This document shows positions 1-5,776 of a stretch of DNA of 5,908 nucleotides, one piece after another (within the stretch, counting starts at the first letter, position 1; every line of letters starts with the position of its first letter). The notes below the pieces were generated by a model that saw nothing but the letters and a program-made list of their open reading frames with translations, ran no database searches and was not told the DNA's origin. A program made the position numbers and the translations under genes. The DNA is from BPIH01 sp042408535. GTDB lineage: Bacteria; Chloroflexota; Limnocylindria; Limnocylindrales; CSP1-4. The stretch is taken from NCBI GenBank assembly GCA_042408535.1, contig JBHORA010000203.1, positions 1-5,908 on the forward strand, written 5' to 3'.

Positions 1-1026
1 GTCCGGCTTTACCTCGCGACCGAGGCGAAGACGCAGATCTCCTTCCACCTCCTCCACGCCGCCGACGGCGCGCGGATCCAGATGAAGATTTGGTGCCCCG
101 CGGAGGAGAAGATCATCCCCCGGAGCGAGACGGTCCGCGGCTACGAGATTGCACCCGATCGCTACGTCATCGTCACCGACGAGGACCTGGCGAAGGTCCC
201 GCTCAAGACCGTTCGGGCGATCGAGATCGAGCAGTTCGTCGAGCGATCGGCTGCCGAGGCTGCCGTCCGCTTCGTCAAGCAGGCCTATTACGTCGAACCC
301 GAGCCGATCGGCCGAAAGGCCTTCGCCCTCCTGCGAGAGGTGCTCGCCGAGGCGGGGCTGACAGCGATTTGCAAGGTCGTCATCAAGGACCGGGAGGTCC
401 TCGCAGCCATCGATCCCTTCGACCGCGCGCTCCTCCTCTCGACCCTCCACTGGCCCGACGAGATCCGCTCGGTCACCGAGCTCGATCTCCCCGATGGCGA
501 GATCGAGATCAAGCCAGCAGAGCGGGCGATGGCGCGCCAGCTCGTCGAGGCGATGACGGCTCCCTTCGACCCGGCCGCCTATCGGGACGAGTATCGGGAG
601 GCCGTCATGGCCATCATCCAGGCGAAGGCCGAGGGTCTCGAGCCCGAGGCAGCGGCCGAGGAGGAGCCGGCGGCTGCGGTCATCGACCTCATGAAGGTCC
701 TCGAGGCGAGCGTCGCCGCTGCGCGACGACAGCGGGCCGAAGGGGAGCCGGTGCCGCTCGCCATGGCAGGGGGCGGGGGACGCAGGCGGAGCGCGGCGGC
801 CGGGCGGCGCGCGGCCGGCGGGGAACGGAGCGCTGCAGGCGGGGGCGGGGCCGCCTCGGTCGCAGCGAAGGGGGCGGGCGTTGCGGGTGGCGGCCGTGCG
901 TCGGGCGCGAGCGCCCCGCGGCGAGCCACGGCCGGGACGAAGGCCGGTTCGGGCGCTGCGGCTCGAACCACGGACGAGGAACCCGAGGCCGAGGTCCGAC
1001 CGGCGCGCCGACGCAAGAGCGCCTGA
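1..1026 (+). CDS. ku: Ku, bacterial NHEJ DNA-end-binding protein (5' end outside window)
   Basis: Ku homodimers encircle broken double-strand DNA ends and recruit LigD in bacterial NHEJ. The frame is open from base 1 and already reads Ku-like sequence before the ATG at 82 (VRLYLATEAKTQISFHLLHA), so that ATG is internal and probably 15-20 N-terminal residues lie upstream. In window codons the Ku core includes VRGYE and DRYVIVTDEDL (about 45-63), TVRAIEIEQFV, then AYYVEPE and a later LHWPDEIR segment. VIDLMKVLEASVAAARR (codons 227-243) is the conserved C-terminal helix after the core. From about codon 250 to 341 follows a low-complexity Gly/Ala/Arg tail with a short acidic patch (DEEPEAE) and a basic end (RPARRRKSA). 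Basic tails are known in bacterial Ku and help DNA binding, but this one is long and makes the protein larger than the usual 250-300 residues. Family assignment is secure; the tail's role is inferred. Confidence 0.95.
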   Translation, partial: VRLYLATEAKTQISFHLLHAADGARIQMKIWCPAEEKIIPRSETVRGYEIAPDRYVIVTDEDLAKVPLKTVRAIEIEQFVERSAAEAAVRFVKQAYYVEPEPIGRKAFALLREVLAEAGLTAICKVVIKDREVLAAIDPFDRALLLSTLHWPDEIRSVTELDLPDGEIEIKPAERAMARQLVEAMTAPFDPAAYRDEYREAVMAIIQAKAEGLEPEAAAEEEPAAAVIDLMKVLEASVAAARRQRAEGEPVPLAMAGGGGRRRSAAAGRRAAGGERSAAGGGGAASVAAKGAGVAGGGRASGASAPRRATAGTKAGSGAAARTTDEEPEAEVRPARRRKSA

Positions 1027-1220
1027 TCAAGGCTCGGGTGGTGTCCCGAACCCGGCCGACCGGGGACGCCTCGGCCGCCGACGGATACCGCAACCGCCCG
1101 CCCCCGCGACTTCGGTCCGAGTCCTGACTCTCCCTGTGCCGCCGGGGCCGCCCCGCGGCGCCGACCCGAGTCGTGTCCTCGATCGGAGACACCGTCGCCG
1201 TCGCGAAGCCTCACCTGCGC

Positions 1221-1393
1221 CCGACTCCTCCCGGCCATTGGCCCGAGCCGGGCACCGACCCGACTCCTCCCGGCCATTGGCCCGAGCCGGGTACCGACCC
1301 GACTCCTCCCGGCCATTGGCCCGAGCCGGACACCGACCCGCGCCGGGTACCGACCCGACTCCTCCCGGACATTGACCCGCGCCCGACGCTGAC
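1221..1393. repeat. 39-bp tandem repeat array (minisatellite-like)
   Basis: Three nearly identical 39-bp units start at 1221, 1260 and 1299, each beginning CCGACTCCTCCCGG and differing only near the 3' end (GGGCACC, GGGTACC, GGACACC). Bases 1338-1354 are a 17-nt copy of the last part of a unit (16 of 17 matching unit 2). A fourth, diverged 39-bp unit occupies 1355-1393. Each good unit contains GGCCATTGGCC (1233-1243, 1272-1282, 1311-1321), two 5-bp inverted arms around one T; the fourth unit has lost this symmetry. There are no spacers between units, so it is not a CRISPR array. The 17-nt insertion is not a multiple of three, so unit 4 falls in a different frame from units 1-3, which argues against a translated peptide repeat. 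Function is unknown: replication slippage or a set of protein-binding sites are both possible. Confidence 0.9.
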
Positions 1394-1457
1394 CCGCGCC
1401 GACCTCCCCTGGCGGCCCAAGCACCTTCGCCAGCGGAACCTGGACATCTTCCCGCTG

Positions 1458-1478
1458 GGCGCCCGTTACGGGGGCGCC
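1458..1478. other. GC-only 7-bp hairpin, terminator-like but without a T-tract
   Basis: GGCGCCC (1458-1464) and GGGCGCC (1472-1478) pair perfectly around a 7-nt loop. No run of T follows on either strand, so it is not a canonical intrinsic terminator. In DNA this GC-rich, several such stems are expected by chance per kilobase. It is listed as a possible transcript-end structure in the Ku-ligD gap, with little weight. Confidence 0.25.
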
Positions 1479-1588
1479 GTGGGCCGTGGAGGGCGGCCTC
1501 GGGCGCTGACGTGGCGCCGGACGAGGTCCTCCTGAGCGTCGCCGGTGGGTTGCGACGCCCCGGTAACCACGTCGCGTACCCCGACGAC

Positions 1589-1631
1589 AGCCACGAAATG
1601 GACATACGCTCGTGGCTCGGGCGCATGTCCA
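1589..1631. other. Two overlapping inverted repeats (alternative hairpins or pseudoknot)
   Basis: AGCCACGA (1589-1596) pairs perfectly with TCGTGGCT (1610-1617) around a 13-nt loop. Most of that loop, 1599-1609, is complementary at 10 of 11 positions to 1621-1631 (TGGACATACGC against GCGCATGTCCA). An RNA from this region could form one hairpin or the other, or both as an H-type pseudoknot with short connecting loops. This is visible base complementarity only; no known RNA family is recognised, and at this GC content either stem alone could arise by chance. Confidence 0.35.
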
Positions 1632-1919
1632 GCACCGGGCGCCGGTGAGGGCTCCGAGGACGACAAGGACGGCCCCGGTCACGCTCGGTCGCCCTCTCGC
1701 GGCCGCCCGCACTGGGCTGGAGGGCGTCGACGAAGCCGATAGTGTGCGCCTGGCGAGAAGATGTCCGGGGTTCTCGGGCACCGGCGGTCAGATCGATCGG
1801 TCAGGGCGGCGCGCGACGACCTGGCGGCCGACGTCCGCCGAGCGTGCCGCCGCCGATGGCCCCCTGGACGCCCAGCAGTGCTCCCGGGATCTGGCAGCGT
1901 GCCGTCGAGCGCCTGACAG

Positions 1920-1949
1920 GGAGGACCTCCGGACGGAGGACATCCGGAC
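1920..1949. repeat. Tandem 15-bp duplication
   Basis: GGAGGACCTCCGGAC (1920-1934) is followed immediately by GGAGGACATCCGGAC (1935-1949), matching at 14 of 15 bases. The first copy contains the palindrome-like GGAGGACCTCC. The GGAGG motifs resemble a ribosome binding site, but no ATG follows at a suitable distance. It lies about 145 bp upstream of ligD and its role, if any, is unknown. Confidence 0.6.
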
Positions 1950-2082
1950 GTGGTGTGGGCGGACTCGGCGGGGGCGGCCGCTCGGTCCCCGTCATGGCCC
2001 CAGCCCCCTCCGTGGCGGATGGAATGAGCACCCCGTCGCCCGTCTCCAGAGGCGCCAGCCTCCCTGGCCCGTCGACCGATGG

Positions 2083-2088
2083 CACACT
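2083..2088 (+). promoter_or_regulatory. Weak candidate -10 element for leaderless ligD
   Basis: CACACT ends exactly 6 nt before the ligD ATG at 2095, the same spacing as the stronger hexamers before the two downstream genes. It keeps the A at position 2 and T at position 6 of TANNNT but lacks the first T. No Shine-Dalgarno sequence is visible before the ATG and no clear -35 is seen. Low-confidence inference from the shared spacing. Confidence 0.35.
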
Positions 2089-2094
2089 CCCGCC

Positions 2095-4968
2095 ATGCCC
2101 CTCGACGCCTACCGGAGGAAGCGGGACTTCACGAAGACCCCCGAGCCGCCGGGCGAGCCCCCGACCGGCGCCGACCGTGCCGCCGGTGCCGCCCCGACCA
2201 CGTCCCCGTCTGGGACCACGACGGCTGCCTCGAGCCCGGCCAAGGCCGCCACGCCGACGGGGGGCCGGTTCGTCGTCCAGCGCCACCGGGCCACCCGCCT
2301 CCACTACGATCTCCGCCTCGAGATCGGCGGCGTCCTCGTCTCCTGGGCCGTGCCGAAGGGGCCGACCCTCGACCCGGCCGCCCGCCGGATGGCGGTCCAC
2401 GTCGAAGACCATCCCCTCGAGTACTTCGACTTCGAGGGCGTCATCCCGAAGGGTGAGTACGGCGCCGGCGACGTCATCGTCTGGGACTGGGGGACCTGGG
2501 AGCCGGAGGCCGAGACCCCGGATCCGGCGGCGGCCCTGGCCGCCGGCGAGCTCAAGTTCCGCCTTCGAGGCGAGAAGCTCGCCGGCCGCTTCGTCCTCGT
2601 CCGGACCGCGGGCGATCGCGCCCTGCCCCGCTCGAAGGGCGCCCCCGACGAGCCGACCGGCGAGACGTGGCTCCTCATCAAGAAGCGGGACGAGCACGCC
2701 GTGCCGGGCTGGGATCCCGAGGAGCATCCCCGGTCGGTGAAGACCGGTCGCACGAACGACGAGGTTCGGGCGGCGGTCGACGCCCGCTGGGTGAAGCCGC
2801 CCCCGACCCAGCGCCCCGCCCCGATCCAGCGCCCGGCCGCGTCCCGGAGCGCCGCCGTCGATCGCTCGGCCGGCACGCCGGCGAGCGGCCCACCGGCCTT
2901 CGTGCCCCCGATGCTCGCCACCCTCGCCGCGGAGCCCTTCGACGACCCCGACTGGTGCTTCGAGGTGAAGTGGGACGGCTTCCGCGTCGAAGCCGTCGTC
3001 GACGGCCAGGCCCTCCGCCTCTACACCCGGAACGGCCACGACGCTGCTGCCTACTTCCCGCGCCTTCTGCCGCCCCATGCGGCCTGGCTCCGGGCCCGGG
3101 AAGCCATCCTCGACGGCGAGGTCGTCGCCCTCGACGCGGCCGGTCGGCCCGACTTCGACCTCCTGCAGGCTCGCATCGCGGGCGATCCCGAGGCGCGCTC
3201 GGCACCCCTCGTCTACGAGGTCTTCGACCTCCTCCGCCTCGACGGCCACTCCCTCCTCGATCTCCCCCTCGAGGAACGCAAGGACATCCTCCGGGCCGTC
3301 CTCGTCGACGGGCCGCGGATCCGGTACGCCGGCCACGTCGAGGCCGACGGCCGCGCCTTCTTCGAGGCGGCGAAGGCCCAGGGGCTCGAGGGCATCGTCG
3401 CCAAGCGCCGGGGGAGCCGGTACGAACCAGGCCGACGGAGCCCGAACTGGCTCAAGGTGAAGGCCCGCCGGACCCAGGAGCTCGTCGTCGGCGGCTGGTT
3501 GCCGGGGGAGGGGAGCGCCCGCGACCTCGGGGCCCTCCTCGTCGGCGTCTACGATGGCGGGCGCCTCCGGTACGCCGGTCGGATCGGCTCGGGCTTCGAC
3601 GAGCGGGACCGCCGCCGGCTTCGGGAGCACCTCGACGCCCTGGCGGCGACGGAGCCGCCCTTCGACCCGCCGCCGCCCGCCGACGGCAAGCTCGGTGCCG
3701 CCCGCTGGGTCCGACCCGAGCTCGTCGTCCGGGCCGCCATCGGCGGCTGGACGCGGGACGGCTTCGTCCGTCAGGCGAGCTTCTCCGGGCTCGAGCTTGA
3801 TCGCGACCCGCGGCTGGTCGTCCGCGAGGAGGCGCTGCCCGTCGCAGCGGTGTCCGTCGCTGGCGGTGGGCCGACGATCGTCGTTCCGCGGCAGGCGAAG
3901 CGGAAGGCGACCTCCGCCGCCCTCACCCTGCCCCAGTCGGCGAGCCCCACCCCGTCCCTCGATCGAGACCCCGAGGGCCGCCTCCTGGGCCCGAACGGAC
4001 GCCCCTGGTCGGCCACCGACGCCGAACTCGACGCTCTTCGCCGGATGGGCGTCGGGGGCGTCTGGCGCCTCGCCGGCCGCGAGGTGAAGCTGACGAACCT
4101 CGACAAGGTCCTCTTCGCCCCCCGCCCGGGCTCCGGCGAGCCGCCGATCACGAAGCGGGAGCTCGTCGAGTACTTCGTGCGCATCGCCCCGACGATCCTG
4201 CCCCACCTGCTCGAGCGGCCCCTCAACCTCCATCGCTTTCCCGACGGCGCCGCCGCTCCGGGCTTCTGGCAGAAGGACCTCCGACCGACCGATCCCGCCT
4301 GGCTCCGTCGCTGGCCGGAGCCCCTCCCGCCGGGCTCGAGGCGCGAGCCGAACGTTCACCTCGTCGCCGAGGAGGTGGCGACCCTGGCCTGGTTGGCGAA
4401 CCGGGCCGCCTTCGAGATCCACCCCTGGACCGTCCGCTGCGACGACCCCGTCCACCCGACCTTCGCCCTCGTCGACATCGATCCGGGGACCGAGACGACC
4501 TGGGAGGAGACGCTCCTCCTGGCGCGGCTCTTCCGGGACGCCCTCCGCCACCTCCAGGTCCGCGGCTACCCGAAGCTCACCGGGCGACGGGGGATCCAGA
4601 TTTGGATCCCCATCGTCCGCCGCTACACGTACGCCGAGACGAGCCGCTGGGTGGAACGGCTCTCGCGGACGGTCGCCGCAGTCGTGCCCGATCTCGTCTC
4701 CTGGGAGTGGGCGGTCGCCGAACGCCGCGGCCGGGCCCGCCTCGACTTCACCCAGAACAGCCCGATCCGGACCCTCGTCGCTCCCTACGCTGTCCGGCCG
4801 GCACCGGGGGCGCCGGTCTCGGCCCCCATCGCCTGGGCCGAGCTCGACGATCCCGACCTCCGCTCCGATCGCTGGACGATCCGGACGATCCTCGACCGGG
4901 TGGCCGCCGCCGGTGATCCCTTCGCGGCCGTCCAGACCGACGCTCAGGCGCTGCCCGAGCTCGCTTGA
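2095..4968 (+). CDS. ligD: LigD, multifunctional NHEJ ATP-dependent DNA ligase (PE-LIG-POL)
   Basis: LigD cleans, extends and seals double-strand breaks with Ku. The 957 residues read MPLDAYRRKRDF at the start; R10, D11 and E17 keep the spacing of R14/D15/E21 in Pseudomonas aeruginosa LigD, which supports this ATG over an upstream in-frame extension to 1612. A Pro/Ala/Thr linker (about 18-57) leads to the phosphoesterase core: H64, H70, D72, R74, H106 and Y110 are all present. After a Pro/Arg linker, the ligase domain starts near 268 (PPMLATLA) with nucleophile K292 in EVKWDGFR, E342 in DGEVV, EGIVAK (432-437) and WLKVK (452-456), then an OB fold to about 575. A linker of roughly 80 residues precedes the polymerase/primase domain (about 656-957) with H776 and metal-binding D794, D796 and D884. 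Two polymerase positions differ from P. aeruginosa (T829, Q835). The 3' end overlaps the opposite gene by 25 bp. Confidence 0.96.
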   Translation: MPLDAYRRKRDFTKTPEPPGEPPTGADRAAGAAPTTSPSGTTTAASSPAKAATPTGGRFVVQRHRATRLHYDLRLEIGGVLVSWAVPKGPTLDPAARRMAVHVEDHPLEYFDFEGVIPKGEYGAGDVIVWDWGTWEPEAETPDPAAALAAGELKFRLRGEKLAGRFVLVRTAGDRALPRSKGAPDEPTGETWLLIKKRDEHAVPGWDPEEHPRSVKTGRTNDEVRAAVDARWVKPPPTQRPAPIQRPAASRSAAVDRSAGTPASGPPAFVPPMLATLAAEPFDDPDWCFEVKWDGFRVEAVVDGQALRLYTRNGHDAAAYFPRLLPPHAAWLRAREAILDGEVVALDAAGRPDFDLLQARIAGDPEARSAPLVYEVFDLLRLDGHSLLDLPLEERKDILRAVLVDGPRIRYAGHVEADGRAFFEAAKAQGLEGIVAKRRGSRYEPGRRSPNWLKVKARRTQELVVGGWLPGEGSARDLGALLVGVYDGGRLRYAGRIGSGFDERDRRRLREHLDALAATEPPFDPPPPADGKLGAARWVRPELVVRAAIGGWTRDGFVRQASFSGLELDRDPRLVVREEALPVAAVSVAGGGPTIVVPRQAKRKATSAALTLPQSASPTPSLDRDPEGRLLGPNGRPWSATDAELDALRRMGVGGVWRLAGREVKLTNLDKVLFAPRPGSGEPPITKRELVEYFVRIAPTILPHLLERPLNLHRFPDGAAAPGFWQKDLRPTDPAWLRRWPEPLPPGSRREPNVHLVAEEVATLAWLANRAAFEIHPWTVRCDDPVHPTFALVDIDPGTETTWEETLLLARLFRDALRHLQVRGYPKLTGRRGIQIWIPIVRRYTYAETSRWVERLSRTVAAVVPDLVSWEWAVAERRGRARLDFTQNSPIRTLVAPYAVRPAPGAPVSAPIAWAELDDPDLRSDRWTIRTILDRVAAAGDPFAAVQTDAQALPELA

Positions 4969-5723
4969 CCGATGTCGGGCTGGGGCCCGGCCGGCCGCCG
5001 GGGACGCCACGGTCCGGGCGGCTCGGGCTGGTACCGGCAACCGAAGAAGCCGTGGAGCGGCTCCCCGGTCGTCTGGAAGATCCGGCTCGGCCGTCCCGTT
5101 CGCTCGAACTCGACGACGAGCTCGACGTCGTCGCGGTCCGGGTGGTTCGGATCGTAGACGGCGAGCCGGAGCTCACGGTCGGTCAGTCGGTAGGCGTAGG
5201 CGACGACCTGATGGTTCGTCACGAGCGACCAGGGATCGACCGAGCGGCCCCGAACGAGGGCGACCATGGCCAGGCGTCCGGCCTCGATGGTCGTCCGGAT
5301 CGGCGGCCAGTCGGCGTCCATCGTCCGCTGTAGGAGCGAGGACCAGCCGAGCCGCCACCAGGTTGCCGCCCAGAGGGAGCGCGATGCTCCGGCCGCCGCC
5401 TCGTCGGGCACGATCGCCCGGAGCCAGAAGGCGAGGGGCGTTCGGAGCCAGTCGAGGGACTCGACCTGCCGGTGGACGAGGCGACGGAAGCGGGGCGAAC
5501 CGAAGGGCGGCGGCTGCCGATCGTCGGGCGGCAGCACGCCCGCCGCCCAGAGGTCGCCGACGACGAAGCACATGCCGCCACAGAGACCCTGGCTCGCGTC
5601 GCCGATGCCGAGGAGGCGAGGATCGAGGGGCCCGAGGCGGACGGTCGGCCCGGGCGGGAACCGGTTGGCGAAGTGGAGGCCGTGGTGGGAGGGCCGGAAG
5701 TCGCCGACCCGGGCGGTATCCAT
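4944..5723 (-). CDS. Hypothetical protein with papain/C39-like Cys-His-Asp/Asn pattern
   Basis: Not assigned to a named family. The 259-residue protein starts MDTARVGDFRPS; the ATG at 5723 is chosen over in-frame ATGs at 5750 and 5759 because TACGAT lies 6 nt upstream of it, matching the leaderless pattern next door. A start at 5759 would give 271 residues. Visible features: LHFANRFP (16-23), GLCGGMCF (46-53), a Trp/Arg-rich middle (90-140), TNHQVVAYAY (169-178), VYDPNHPDRDD (189-199) and HGFFGCRYQP near the C-terminus, then a Pro/Arg tail. C48, H171 and D191 or N193 occur in the order of a papain-like catalytic set, and GLCGGM resembles a nucleophile helix. I recall similar uncharacterised actinobacterial proteins but cannot verify this. 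No signal peptide or membrane segment is evident. Its stop lies inside the ligD 3' end; peptidase or transferase activity is inference. Confidence 0.8.
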   Translation of the reverse strand: MDTARVGDFRPSHHGLHFANRFPPGPTVRLGPLDPRLLGIGDASQGLCGGMCFVVGDLWAAGVLPPDDRQPPPFGSPRFRRLVHRQVESLDWLRTPLAFWLRAIVPDEAAAGASRSLWAATWWRLGWSSLLQRTMDADWPPIRTTIEAGRLAMVALVRGRSVDPWSLVTNHQVVAYAYRLTDRELRLAVYDPNHPDRDDVELVVEFERTGRPSRIFQTTGEPLHGFFGCRYQPEPPGPWRPRRPAGPQPDIGQASSGSA

Positions 5724-5729
5724 GCCGCG

Positions 5730-5735
5730 ATCGTA
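5730..5735 (-). promoter_or_regulatory. Candidate -10 element of the minus-strand gene
   Basis: On the minus strand the sequence reads TACGAT, then CGCGGC, then the ATG at 5723. A TANNNT hexamer ending 6 nt before ATG would place the transcription start at or next to the A of ATG, as in leaderless mRNAs. No Shine-Dalgarno sequence is seen. The -35 position 17 nt upstream (TGGGCG) is a poor match. This site is the main reason for preferring 5723 as start. Confidence 0.55.
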
Positions 5736-5764
5736 CGTCGAGCGACCCATGACGCCCATCGCGC

Positions 5765-5770
5765 TAGGAT
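5765..5770 (+). promoter_or_regulatory. Candidate -10 element of the YyaL-like gene, leaderless
   Basis: TAGGAT is followed by TGGGCG and then the ATG at 5777, again a 6-nt gap, predicting transcription initiation at the start codon. GCGACC at 5742-5747, with a 17-nt spacer, shares GAC with the TTGACA -35 consensus. There is no Shine-Dalgarno sequence. This promoter overlaps that of the divergent minus-strand gene within 53 bp. Confidence 0.6.
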
Positions 5771-5776
5771 TGGGCG

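Larger units (their letters stand above)
1027..2094. other. About 1.07-kb gap between Ku and ligD with no convincing gene
   Basis: Several frames are open here on both strands, but their translations are compositionally driven Pro/Arg/Gly/Ser strings with no recognisable domain. I judge the stretch non-coding. It contains the 39-bp tandem array, a GC hairpin at 1458-1478, overlapping inverted repeats at 1589-1631 and a 15-bp tandem duplication at 1920-1949. By eye I found no tRNA cloverleaf, no RNase P or tmRNA signature, and no TANNNT hexamer placed 6 nt before an ATG or GTG on either strand. Ku and LigD genes are commonly adjacent or close, so a gap this long is noteworthy. It may be a long regulatory region, an undescribed RNA, or the residue of a decayed gene. 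Confidence 0.7.

Noticed and set aside
82..84. ATG at 82 as the Ku start
   Set aside because: The 27 codons before it are in frame and match the conserved Ku N-terminal region, so the gene begins upstream of the window.
1034..1064. Terminator after Ku: two 5-bp stems (TCGGG/CCCGA and CCCGG/CCGGG)
   Set aside because: Stems are short, no T-tract follows, and such stems are common by chance here.
1173..1192. Quasi-palindrome with GTGTC and GACAC arms around CGATCG, as a possible operator
   Set aside because: Only 8 of 10 half-site positions match, and by rough estimate one such site is expected by chance per kilobase at this GC content.
1221..1393. CRISPR array
   Set aside because: Units are directly abutting with no unique spacers, and no cas genes are present.
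1173..1535. Small plus-strand gene encoding a 13-residue Pro-rich repeat peptide
   Set aside because: The 17-nt partial repeat shifts the fourth unit out of frame and the rest is low complexity. No -10 hexamer or ribosome binding site supports a start.
579..1781. A 400-codon minus-strand frame covering the Ku tail and the gap
   Set aside because: Much of it is antisense to Ku and the translation is Arg/Pro/Ala-rich with repeat-derived segments; no domain is recognised.
1612..2094. In-frame upstream extension of ligD from a GTG at 1612
   Set aside because: The 161 added residues look compositional, with no LigD homology, while the conserved YRRKRDF start with R10/D11/E17 begins right at the 2095 ATG.
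1801..5040. A 1,079-codon open frame antisense to ligD
   Set aside because: Its translation is a repetitive Gly/Arg/Glu/Val string without domains, while the plus strand encodes a complete LigD with all expected motifs. High GC depletes stop codons and produces such shadows.
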